Positions 36,582 to 44,066 of a stretch of DNA of 64,000 bases are shown here, piece after piece. This DNA comes from Myxococcales bacterium (GTDB lineage: Bacteria > Myxococcota_A > Polyangia > Polyangiales > Ga0077539): positions 1 to 64,000 of the forward strand of contig JAEUKH010000004.1 of NCBI GenBank assembly GCA_016792845.1, in the 5' to 3' direction. How positions within the stretch are numbered: the first letter of the stretch is position 1; each line of letters begins with the position of its first letter. The notes under the pieces were generated by a model. That model saw only the letters and a list, made by a program, of their open reading frames with translations, made no database searches and had not been told where the DNA came from. Made by a program: the position numbers and the translations under genes.

Positions 36582-37643
36582 ATGGGCCTGGTCTTGTTGA
36601 TTGAAGACGAACCTTCTCTGCGTAGCAACATGGCCCGGGGCATCGGCAAGCTCCCTGGTATCGAAGTCACCGACGTGGGCACCCTCGGCGAGGCCCTCGC
36701 GGTGCTCGACCGCGAGACGCCCGACTTCATCGTGTCTGACATCGACCTGCCCGAGCGCTCGGGGCTCGAACTCCTGGGCGAGCTCTCGGCCCGACGCATC
36801 CGCGTGCCTGTGCTCTACGTCTCGGCGTATCTCAAGGCCTACGGCGGTCAGATCCCGCCCAACGCCGACGTCGACGTGCTCGAGAAGCCTGTGAGCCTCG
36901 ACGAGCTTCGGGCGCAGGTTCAGCGACGCTGCGGCACCATCACCGAAGACGCGCCGCCCTTCGGCCTCGCAGACTTTGTTCAACTCGCCGCCATGGGGCG
37001 CCACTCGGTGAAGATCGAGTGCTTCGACGTCGGCAAGCGCCCCGCGGGCACGGTGCTCATGAACCGCGGCGTGCTCTGGAGCGCCCGCGATCAGCTCGGC
37101 GAGGGCCCCGAGGCCTTCACCCGGCTCTGCATGCGCGTGGGGCTCACGGTGCGCTGCGGCGCGAGCGGCGAAGTGACCGAGCCGCGCAGCATCGAGGGTT
37201 CGTGGGAGGGGCTCCTCCTCGAAGCCGCCCGGGTCGCCGATGAAGCCAGCGCGACGCGCACCCGGAGGACGACCTTTCCGCCCCCGAACGACCCGCTGAG
37301 CACCTGGTCGCCCGAGGCCCCTGCGCCCGTGGCGCCGCTCAGCGCCGTCATGGCGGCCTCGCTCCTGCCCGCCGCGGCCCCTCAGGCCCTCGCGGCCCCT
37401 CAGGCCCTCGCGGCCCCGCCGCCACCCTCGGCGGCTCTGAGCGCCTTGGTGGCCCCTGCGCCGGTCGCCCCCTCAGACCCCTTCGCCTCGCTGTGGGACG
37501 AAGCCGTCAAGGCCGTCCTCGTTCGTGATTACCGGGCTGCGCGCGCGGCCTTCATTCGTTGTCAAGCGCTTCGCCCCGGCGATTCGGCGGTCGAGGCAAA
37601 CCTGGCCAGGCTCAACAGCCTCGGCTTGCAGGAGGATTCGTGA
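36582..37643 (+). CDS. Response regulator with receiver, PATAN (DUF4388) and C-terminal TPR-like region
   Basis: The 353-residue protein begins with a receiver domain: acidic pocket E8/D9, phospho-acceptor D53 in VSDIDLPE, S81 and K102 in LEKPVSL. A PATAN/DUF4388 domain follows at about 125-220 (GLADFVQLAAMGRHSVKIE, then GVLWSARD), a module common in Myxococcota signalling. A Pro/Ala linker with a duplicated 18-bp unit (APQALA twice) leads to a helical tail (DPFASLWDEAVKAVLVRDY, then ARAAFIRCQALRPGDSAVEA) with TPR character. It is probably phosphorylated by the operon's histidine kinase. The stop overlaps the GTG of the ParA gene. Confidence 0.88.
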   Translation: MGLVLLIEDEPSLRSNMARGIGKLPGIEVTDVGTLGEALAVLDRETPDFIVSDIDLPERSGLELLGELSARRIRVPVLYVSAYLKAYGGQIPPNADVDVLEKPVSLDELRAQVQRRCGTITEDAPPFGLADFVQLAAMGRHSVKIECFDVGKRPAGTVLMNRGVLWSARDQLGEGPEAFTRLCMRVGLTVRCGASGEVTEPRSIEGSWEGLLLEAARVADEASATRTRRTTFPPPNDPLSTWSPEAPAPVAPLSAVMAASLLPAAAPQALAAPQALAAPPPPSAALSALVAPAPVAPSDPFASLWDEAVKAVLVRDYRAARAAFIRCQALRPGDSAVEANLARLNSLGLQEDS

Positions 37644-38536
37644 GTCGCAACACCCGTCCGTATCTCCCGCGCGACGGCGCCGCCCTCGCCGACGGGCAGC
37701 GCCAGAGTCAGCGTTCTCTCCCGGTGACCCAACGCATCGCCGTCGCGAGCCAGAAGGGCGGGGTGGGCAAGACCACCGTGGCGCTGCACCTCGCGCTGGC
37801 CTTCGCCGAGCGCGGTCACCCGACGCTCCTGGTCGACCTCGACCCGCAGGGCGGCATCGGGCACGTCTTGGCCAAGGGCGACTCCGCGTTGCCGGGCCTC
37901 GCCGACCAGCTCATGGGCGTGGTGACGCCCGCCGAAGCGGTGTGTCACACCCGGGTGCCGGGCTTTTCGCTCCTGCCGCGGGGCCGCCTCGACCCCACCG
38001 AGGTGGTCGAATTCGAGCTCGCGCTGCGCAGCCCCGGGGTGCTCGCCTCGGCCCTCGAAGCCCACGAAGAAGAGTACGACTACGTGGTGCTCGACACCCC
38101 CTCGGGGCTCGGCATGATCACCCGCGCCGCGCTCACCGCCGCGCACTGGGCGCTGCTCCCGATCCAAGCCCTGCCGCTCGGGGTGCGCTCGGTCTCGCAG
38201 GTGCTGCGGGTGGTCGAGCACGTCGCCGCGACAGACAACCCGAAGCTTCGCCTCTTGGGCATCCTGCCCACCATGGCCGAGCGCCAGAAGGAGCCCTCGC
38301 AGGCCGTGATGAACGACCTATGGAGCGGCTTCGACGGCGTCCTCGATACGGTCATCCCCCGGGCTGACGTCTACGCGGAGGCGTCGCTCCGCGGTCTGCC
38401 CATCGGCTTCATGGGAGGCCGCCCTTCACCCGAAGCCCGACGCTTTGACGCCCTCGCGGGCGAGCTCGGCCAGCACATGACCCTCAGCGCCATGGAGTCG
38501 TACGATGTCTCAAGACCGCAGCGCGAACTTCTCTGA
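37640..38536 (+). CDS. ParA/MinD-type ATPase
   Basis: The start is GTG at 37640, four bases after GGAGG and overlapping the previous stop. The 298-residue protein has the deviant Walker A ASQKGGVGKTT (about 36-46) with the signature Lys, LLVDLDPQGG and VVLDTPSGLG (Walker B region). Such ATPases dimerise on nucleoids or membranes and position plasmids, chromosomes, chemoreceptors or polar complexes. No ParB or centromere-like site is seen here, so a role in positioning a signalling or motility complex is more likely than DNA partition. The 3' end overlaps the next Roadblock gene by 32 bp. Confidence 0.92.
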   Translation: MSRNTRPYLPRDGAALADGQRQSQRSLPVTQRIAVASQKGGVGKTTVALHLALAFAERGHPTLLVDLDPQGGIGHVLAKGDSALPGLADQLMGVVTPAEAVCHTRVPGFSLLPRGRLDPTEVVEFELALRSPGVLASALEAHEEEYDYVVLDTPSGLGMITRAALTAAHWALLPIQALPLGVRSVSQVLRVVEHVAATDNPKLRLLGILPTMAERQKEPSQAVMNDLWSGFDGVLDTVIPRADVYAEASLRGLPIGFMGGRPSPEARRFDALAGELGQHMTLSAMESYDVSRPQRELL

Positions 38537-39053
38537 CCTCGACATCGCGCGGCGCATCTCGCAGCGCCTCGCCGCCCACGCGCGTGACGGGCGCGGCCCG
38601 CAGCCGGCCAACCGCGAAGCGATGGGGTACATCCGCTTTTCGGCCCGAGGCTTCGCGCCCTCGATCAGCCCCGCCGCCGAGCTCCGATGGGAGAACTTCG
38701 GCATCGAAGGGTGGAACCACATCCTCGACCGCTGCGTCGAGCTCGTCGGCGCCGAGGCGGCCTTCGTGCTCGACAACCACGGCCTCGTAATCGCCACGCG
38801 CCTCGCCATCACGCCCGACGAGGCCCAGGCCCTCGGGGCGCGCCTCCAGGCGATGCTCGACCAGGCCCAGCAGCTCGCGGGCGAGGGGCACGGCGGCCGC
38901 GCGGTCTCGCTCGAGTTCAACGACAACTACCTCACCGGCCTCCGCGCCGAGCGCCAGGGCACCGAGTTCGTGCTCGGCCTCATCAGCGCCGACCCGGTCA
39001 GGCGCGAGGCCCGCGCGATGCTCGAACGCATCCTCACGGCCCAGGCGCCCTGA
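38505..39053 (+). CDS. Second Roadblock/LC7-like protein with N-terminal extension
   Basis: The protein has 182 residues. The first 60 or so form an extension containing SRNFS/ARRISQRLAAHA-like basic segments; the rest follows the Roadblock fold: NHILDRCVELVGAEAAFVLDNHGLVIATR, an alpha-helix (DEAQALGARLQAMLDQAQQ), then AVSLEFNDNYLTGLRA and EFVLGLISAD. The start lies inside the end of the ParA gene, indicating coupling. With the other Roadblock protein of the operon it could form homo- or hetero-dimers, giving asymmetric regulation of a GTPase or of the ParA protein; this is inference. Confidence 0.8.
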   Translation: MSQDRSANFSDLDIARRISQRLAAHARDGRGPQPANREAMGYIRFSARGFAPSISPAAELRWENFGIEGWNHILDRCVELVGAEAAFVLDNHGLVIATRLAITPDEAQALGARLQAMLDQAQQLAGEGHGGRAVSLEFNDNYLTGLRAERQGTEFVLGLISADPVRREARAMLERILTAQAP

Positions 39054-39110
39054 CACCCTCTCGCCACGATCGACCTCTCACACCGAAGACTACGACGGAG
39101 CACCCTTTCG

Positions 39111-39653
39111 ATGCCGACGCCCCTTGAGATCTACAGCAACATCAAGACCTTCTTGAGCTTCACCGACCGCGACATCGCCAACCTCTCGGCGATCCGCGGC
39201 ATCGTCGAGAAGCACGGCCCCCGGGTCACCGACGACTTCTACGCCGTGATCGCGCGCACGCCCGAGACCGCCAAATTCGTCGAGGGCCGCGTCGAGGCGC
39301 TCAAAAAGACCCACGCCAAGTGGATGCTCGAGCTCGTCGCCGGCGACTACGGTGACGCCTATTTCGAGTCGCGCTGGCGCATCGGCAAGACCCACGTGCG
39401 CATCGGCATCGACCCCTTCTGGCCCGAGTCGGTCATGTCGATGCTCCGCTCGGGGCTCCACCTCGCCCTGGCCCAAGAGATCGCAAACCCCGTCGAGCTG
39501 AGCGAGAAGTACGGGTCGCTGGTGAAGATCCTCGACGTCGACATGATGATCGTGAACCTCAGCTACGCCGAAGACCGCATCGACCGGCTCACCGAGTTCA
39601 CCGGGATGAAGCGGGCCCTGCTCGAGAACCTCATCCACATGCGCAAAGACTGA
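39111..39653 (+). CDS. Protoglobin-domain heme sensor
   Basis: The 180-residue protein matches the globin-coupled-sensor/protoglobin family: SFTDRDIANLSAIRGIVEKH, VTDDFYAVIARTPETAKF, then RIGKTHVRIGI with the proximal heme ligand His95, and PFWPESVMSMLR. It is only the globin domain, without an attached output module, so it probably signals through partner proteins of the same operon. Oxygen, NO or CO would be the ligand. It is the last gene before a strong hairpin terminator candidate. Confidence 0.9.
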   Translation: MPTPLEIYSNIKTFLSFTDRDIANLSAIRGIVEKHGPRVTDDFYAVIARTPETAKFVEGRVEALKKTHAKWMLELVAGDYGDAYFESRWRIGKTHVRIGIDPFWPESVMSMLRSGLHLALAQEIANPVELSEKYGSLVKILDVDMMIVNLSYAEDRIDRLTEFTGMKRALLENLIHMRKD

Positions 39654-39664
39654 GCCTGAGCCCG

Positions 39665-39728
39665 CCCGGGTTGCTGCGACCGCCGCCACGCGGCGTCGAT
39701 GTTCACACTGTCAACATCGCCACCCGGG
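39665..39728. terminator. Nested hairpins after the sensor operon
   Basis: An inner perfect stem CGATGTT/AACATCG (39697-39703 with 39713-39719) is enclosed by CCCGGGT/ACCCGGG (39665-39671 with 39722-39728). It lies between two convergent genes and is the most structured intergenic site in this part of the window, though without a T-run. Confidence 0.45.
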
Positions 39729-39746
39729 CCGACGTTTTCGCGCACG

Positions 39747-40874
39747 TCACGCGCCGTCGTCGTGGTGGGCGGCCTCTCGGGTGGCCTTGACGAGCAAGGT
39801 GCGGTCGATCTCGGCCAGCATGCCGTCGAGGCGACCCTGGAGGATCAAGAACCCGTCGTTGGCCACGAGCTTCTCGTCGGTGAGGGCGACAAAGACCTCA
39901 CGGCGCAGCGCTTCGAGTCGCCCTCGCGCCCGCCGCAGGGCGTCTTCGCCGGGGCGCTCTCCGAGGGCCTCGAGCACCTCGGTGATGGCGAGGTGAAAGG
40001 TCTCGGCGCGGCTCTGGCGGTTTTGCCGCTGCCACGCGCGGGCGGCCCCGACCGCTGACCACGCGAGGGCCGCGGTGGTGAACGCGAGGCTGATGCCGTC
40101 GGCGTGCTTGTCGACGAAATTCGGGTCGTCGCGGCGGAGGTAGCGGTCGGCCCCGGCGTGCAGGGGGTAGGGGCTCTCGCCGGGGTCGAAGCGCTCGCTG
40201 AGGTGGGCGAGGTTACGGTCATAGGCCGCGAGGCTCACCTTGTTGCGGAAGAGGCTCGCGGTGAGGTCGGCCACGAGCGCCTCGTCGAGCTCGCGCCGCG
40301 CCACGAGGAGCGCCGTCGTGCTCACGGTGCCGACGGGCTGCGCGGGCTCTGCGCCGTAGGCCCGCTCGGGGATCACTGTGATTTTCAAGTACGGCGAGTC
40401 GATGCGGAGCGCGTCGAGGGCCGAGCCCCGGCGCTCGGGGTCGCCGAGCGAGACCAGCCGCGCCCGGCCGCCGCGCAAGAGGCTCTCGGGCACCGGGGTG
40501 CGGAGCGCGTTCACCAAGAACATCGCGTCGAGGCGCCCGTCGAGGAGCGCGTCGCGGGCCTCCTCGGGGCCGAGGTTGAGCGCCGTGAGGTCAGCTCGGG
40601 CGAGGCCGTGGTGCGCCAAGATCGAGAGGGCCATGAGCTCGGTGCCGCTGCCCGCGGGGCCGAGCGAGACGCGCCGACCCCCGAGCTCGGCCGGGCGCAC
40701 CGTCGCGCCGTCAGCGCGAACGATCAGCTGGACGCACTCGTCGTAGAGGGGCGCGATGAGGCGCACCCGCGCGTTGCCGCGGAGGTGATTCGACACGAGC
40801 GCGAGGTCGGCCTCTCCGCGCTGAAGGAGCTCAAGGTTGCGCGCCCCGCCCGGGGTGACCAGCGGGCGCTTCAT
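39747..40874 (-). CDS. TAXI-type TRAP solute-receptor-like protein, N-terminally short, with C-terminal membrane helix
   Basis: The 375-residue protein begins inside the normal TAXI fold: TPGGARNLELLQRGEADLALVSNH matches a segment usually 60-80 residues after the mature N-terminus. The signal peptide and first strand are missing. The rest is ordinary TAXI sequence (RRVSLGPAGSGTELMA; DALLDGRLDAMFLV), followed near residue 265 by a single transmembrane helix and a helical cytoplasmic tail of about 90 residues. The ATG overlaps the mazG stop (ATGA), so it may be a real fusion rather than an annotation slip. A transport role is doubtful without a signal. Confidence 0.7.
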   Translation of the reverse strand: MKRPLVTPGGARNLELLQRGEADLALVSNHLRGNARVRLIAPLYDECVQLIVRADGATVRPAELGGRRVSLGPAGSGTELMALSILAHHGLARADLTALNLGPEEARDALLDGRLDAMFLVNALRTPVPESLLRGGRARLVSLGDPERRGSALDALRIDSPYLKITVIPERAYGAEPAQPVGTVSTTALLVARRELDEALVADLTASLFRNKVSLAAYDRNLAHLSERFDPGESPYPLHAGADRYLRRDDPNFVDKHADGISLAFTTAALAWSAVGAARAWQRQNRQSRAETFHLAITEVLEALGERPGEDALRRARGRLEALRREVFVALTDEKLVANDGFLILQGRLDGMLAEIDRTLLVKATREAAHHDDGA

Positions 40875-41731
40875 GCGCCGTCTCGCTCGCGGCGCTTGGC
40901 TTCGTTCCAGTAGGCGTCGAGGGTCTCGGGTGAGCAGGCGTCGACGGTGGTGCCGGCCGCGCGGGCTTGGGCCTCGACGGCGTTGAAGCGTCGCCGAAAG
41001 GTGCGGTTGGTCTCACCGAGCGCCGCGTCGGCGTCGAGGCCGAGCTTTCGCGCGAGGTTCACCACGGTGAACAGCACGTCGCCGAGCTCGTGTTGCATCG
41101 CCGCGCGGTCGCCCGACGCGATGGCCTCGTCGAGCTCGGCGAGCTCGTCGTCGACTCGGGCGCGGGGCCCGCTCGGGTCAGGCCAGTCGAAGCCCACGCG
41201 GCTCGCCTTCTCGCCCATCCGAGCCGCCGCCAACAGCGACGGCAACCCCCGCGGAACCCCATCGAGCAAGCCCCGATCTCGCTTCTCGGCCTGCTTGATC
41301 TTCTCCCAGTTGGCGAGCACCTCGCGGGTGCCGCTCACCTTCTGGTCGCCGAACACATGGGGGTGCCGTCGGTGCAGCTTGTCAACGATCGCGGCGACCA
41401 CGTCGTCGACGGTAAACCACCCAAAATGCGCGGCGATTTCGCTCTGAAACACCACCTGAAGGGCGAGGTCGCCGAGCTCCTCGCGGAGGTCGCGAACGGC
41501 CTCGCTCTCTGGCCCCGCCTGCACCGCCCCGGGGCTCGTCACGCTGCGCGCCGCGTCGGGCCCGAGCCCGTCGATGGCGTCGCAGACCTCGTGCGCCTCT
41601 TCGACCACGTACCGCTTGAGGTCGTTGAGCGATTGTTCGCGATCCCACGGGCAACCGCCGTCGCCGAGGAGCCTTTGCATCACCTCGACGAGACTTACGA
41701 GCGACGCACCACGATGAGCCTTTGCCGACAT
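40871..41731 (-). CDS. mazG: Nucleoside triphosphate pyrophosphohydrolase MazG
   Basis: MazG hydrolyses NTPs to NMP and pyrophosphate, cleaning damaged nucleotides and affecting ppGpp. From the ATG at 41731 the 286-residue protein has two MazG domains: MQRLLGDGGCPWDREQSLNDLKRYVVEEAHE with the ExxE metal ligands and later EELGDLALQVVFQ, then LPSLLAAARMGEKASRVGFDWPD and the second motif set DDELAELDEAI, ELGDVLFTVVNLAR. Two-domain length fits the E. coli type. The longer upstream frame lacks family residues. It is coupled by ATGA to the TAXI-like gene. Confidence 0.93.
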   Translation of the reverse strand: MSAKAHRGASLVSLVEVMQRLLGDGGCPWDREQSLNDLKRYVVEEAHEVCDAIDGLGPDAARSVTSPGAVQAGPESEAVRDLREELGDLALQVVFQSEIAAHFGWFTVDDVVAAIVDKLHRRHPHVFGDQKVSGTREVLANWEKIKQAEKRDRGLLDGVPRGLPSLLAAARMGEKASRVGFDWPDPSGPRARVDDELAELDEAIASGDRAAMQHELGDVLFTVVNLARKLGLDADAALGETNRTFRRRFNAVEAQARAAGTTVDACSPETLDAYWNEAKRRERDGA

Positions 41732-41814
41732 GGCCGAATCTGCTAGCACGCAACGCCCGGTCGACCCTCTTTCTTCGCGCAACTCGACCGGAGACAACAA
41801 GGTAGAGCCCCCTC

Positions 41815-42261
41815 ATGCCGATTCGCGCCGGACAAGAGATCGACGCCTATTGCACCCGCTGCAAAATGGACCTCACCCACCGTGTGATCGCGGTAGTCGG
41901 CGACAAGCCCGTGAAGGTCGAGTGCCGCACCTGCTACTCGTCACACAACTATCGCCCGCCCAAGAGCGCCGCGGCCGCGACCCGGGTCGTGAGCGCCGCG
42001 AGCGCCTCACGGGGCCGCACCACAGCCGAGCCGGCGCGCCGCGCCCGGGCCAGCGTGCCCGAAGACCACGTCGCCCTCGTGCCGCCTTCGCACGCCCACC
42101 TCTTGCCCTTCAAGATGACCGAGCGGTACCGAAAAGATCAGTGGCTCGCGCACAAGACCTTCGGCATCGGCCTCGTGATGGCCGAGCTCGCCGACAACAA
42201 GATCGAGGTTCGCTTCGAGAGCGGCGTGAAAGTGCTCGTGCACAACCGCACCGAAGAGTGA
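41815..42261 (+). CDS. Small protein with N-terminal zinc ribbon and C-terminal Tudor-like domain
   Basis: The 148-residue protein has two CxxC pairs (CTRC near residue 13 and CRTC near 37), a Ser/Ala/Arg-rich linker (about 50-80), and a C-terminal SH3/Tudor-like stretch: HKTFGIGLVMAELADNKIEVRFESGVKVLVHN. The latter resembles the C-terminal Tudor of UvrD/PcrA helicases and CarD-like RNA-polymerase-binding domains. A nucleic-acid or RNA-polymerase binding role is likely, but the exact function is unknown. It is divergent from mazG. Confidence 0.72.
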   Translation: MPIRAGQEIDAYCTRCKMDLTHRVIAVVGDKPVKVECRTCYSSHNYRPPKSAAAATRVVSAASASRGRTTAEPARRARASVPEDHVALVPPSHAHLLPFKMTERYRKDQWLAHKTFGIGLVMAELADNKIEVRFESGVKVLVHNRTEE

Positions 42262-42320
42262 TGTACGATTTGTTTTGACGGCGAGAAGGCGAGGGGGTAC
42301 AAAGCGTCTCCCTTCGCCGA

Positions 42321-42392
42321 GCGGGCATAACTCAGCGGTAGAGTGCCACCTTCACACGGTGGAAGTCGCAGGTTCGAATCCTGCTGCCCGCA
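42321..42392 (+). tRNA. tRNA-Val (anticodon CAC)
   Basis: The acceptor GCGGGCA (42321-42327) pairs with TGCCCGC (42385-42391). The anticodon stem CCACC/GGTGG encloses the loop TTCACAC with anticodon CAC, and the T-arm GCAGGTTCGAATCCTGC is perfect. CCA is not encoded. Confidence 0.95.
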
Positions 42393-42786
42393 CTGCAAAT
42401 CACGCGATTGCGTGGTGCGTCTCCCCTTGCAAGCGCTTCAATGAAGCCAGCAAAACGAGAGAGTCAGACAAGACCTATGCGCTTCAATACAACGCGGCGC
42501 CGACGTGATGGCGCGACGGTGCTTCGAGGCCTCAGCCTTGGGGCGCTACGCGGCGTGCTGCACCTCGTGGGGCGCCTGTCGCTTCCCCGGGTCCGTTCTA
42601 GTTCGCACCCGGCAGAGTCCGCCGAAAGCGTCTGACCGCGCAGCGGATGCTCCTCAGACCCTCTGCGGAGGGCCTTGAGATGCTGGGCCGCGCTTCTGGG
42701 TGCACACGACACCGGTCGACCGACACGCCATCAGGCGTCGCAGCGTGGTTCGCGTCGGGCCCCTGCGGGCCGCCGACCTCTCCCCC
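42393..42786. other. 394-bp region without a recognisable gene
   Basis: No frame here looks like a protein. A small CACGC/GCGTG hairpin follows the tRNA at about 42402-42415, and GCGCTTCAAT occurs twice (near 42433 and 42480). I see nothing further in it. Confidence 0.5.
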
Positions 42787-43311
42787 TCAAGGCACGCAAA
42801 TCTGCGCCGTGGTGCCCTGGATCGCGCGACAGACCGTGCCCCGGGCGCAATCCTGGTTGCCGGCGCACGCGACGTAGCATTGCCCCATCGCATCGGCCGG
42901 GGTCGCGACGAGGCACACGAAGCGCCGCCCGGGCACCGACCCGTCGTCAACGCACGCGCCGGTCGCTGCCGCGCACGAGGTCGCGCACAGGCTGCCCGCC
43001 ACGCCAGGCCCCGAGGCGAACATCGCGGCCAGGCACGAGAGGCCCGTCGGGCACATCGACCCAGGCGTACACGCCGCGTAGGCCTCGTATGCCGTCGCGG
43101 CGTCGGGTGATGCGTCGGGCCCAGCGTCTCCGCAGCGGCACGGCCCCGATGCGCCCTCGCTCGAACAGAGGCTCGTGCCTTCGCCGCCGGTCGCGCACAT
43201 GCAGACCCGCGTCTGACCGGGCGGGCACGCCGACCCCGTGTTGCCGCGCGCGTCGGAACACCCAAAGAGCGCCACCGCGATCAAGACCCACATCACGATC
43301 GGGCGCTTCAT
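42787..43311 (-). CDS. Cysteine-rich lipoprotein, function unknown
   Basis: The 174-residue protein begins MKRPIVMWVLIAVALFGC, a lipoprotein signal with Cys18 lipidated. The mature part contains about 16 cysteines in CPPGQTRVCMC and CRCGDAGPDASPDAA-type stretches, which suggests a disulfide-stabilised surface protein similar in style to the large Cys-repeat lipoprotein at 28-31 kb. I see no enzymatic motif. The start was chosen at the ATG with the signal; the open frame upstream has no protein character. Confidence 0.75.
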   Translation of the reverse strand: MKRPIVMWVLIAVALFGCSDARGNTGSACPPGQTRVCMCATGGEGTSLCSSEGASGPCRCGDAGPDASPDAATAYEAYAACTPGSMCPTGLSCLAAMFASGPGVAGSLCATSCAAATGACVDDGSVPGRRFVCLVATPADAMGQCYVACAGNQDCARGTVCRAIQGTTAQICVP

Positions 43312-43408
43312 CGCGCGACGATCGCTGGAATCACCCATACGGTCAATCACCCTCGCGCGCCCGCGGTGCCCAGACAGCCGTACGCCCTGCGATGCCGTCT
43401 CGGCGCCC

Positions 43409-43918
43409 TCAGGGGCCGCCCACCGCGGCCAACACCCGCTCGACCTGCGGCGGCGACACCATCGCGTGGACCGCGAGCACCACGCGCCCCGCGGGGTCGA
43501 CCACGTAGGCCCAAGGCGTCTCACTCTCGGGGAGGCCCATCTGCTCGGCGAAGGCGCCGTCACGCGAGAGCCAGGTGACGTCCCATCGGTTCTGAGGCGT
43601 ACGCGCCCGCGCCCGCGAGACGATGGTCGACGTCGACACCAGCGGAAAGATGTCGAGCGCCGTAAAGTACAGCACCCGCGCGTGCCCCGGCACTCGCCCT
43701 TCGAGGGCCTGGTGCCACGCCGTGACGGCCCCGGCGGCGTCTTTGTCGGTGATTGCCAGCACCACCGACCAGCGCCCCTGCAAGTCTCGCTCGGTGTGCC
43801 GCTGCCCCGCGAGATCGTTCACCGCAAACGCCGGAAACGCTCGGCCCGGCTGCGGATCAGCCCACCCCGTCGCGCTCACCGCCATCGCCAGGCACGCCGC
43901 CAACCACCGTCGATTCAT
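43409..43918 (-). CDS. Periplasmic thioredoxin-fold protein (YtfJ-like), no redox cysteines
   Basis: The 169-residue protein has a signal peptide (MNRRWLAACLAMAVSATGWA) and a thioredoxin-like fold: FPAFAVNDLAGQRHTERDLQGRWSVVLAITDKDAA, then VTWLSRDGAFAEQMGLPESETPWAYVVDPAGRVV. This matches the YtfJ type of secreted thioredoxin-like proteins. There is no CxxC and no cysteine in the mature part, so it cannot act as a conventional oxidoreductase. The ATG at 43918 starts the signal. The lipoprotein gene follows about 100 bp downstream on the same strand. Confidence 0.78.
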   Translation of the reverse strand: MNRRWLAACLAMAVSATGWADPQPGRAFPAFAVNDLAGQRHTERDLQGRWSVVLAITDKDAAGAVTAWHQALEGRVPGHARVLYFTALDIFPLVSTSTIVSRARARTPQNRWDVTWLSRDGAFAEQMGLPESETPWAYVVDPAGRVVLAVHAMVSPPQVERVLAAVGGP

Positions 43919-44066
43919 CGTGTCTCTGCTCTCACATTAGGGCTCCGCGTGACCGCACGGCAGGGCGCGACTCGTAGGGCGTCACCCGCCTCGGGAGGCG
44001 CGCGGAGTTGTAGCAGAAGCGCCCCGGCGACGCTCCGCTCCGTGAGATTTTTGCGAGCCCGAGGCT

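Noticed and set aside
42408..42712. Short open frames after tRNA-Val
   Set aside because: They overlap each other on both strands, lack RBS and resemble compositional noise in GC-rich DNA.
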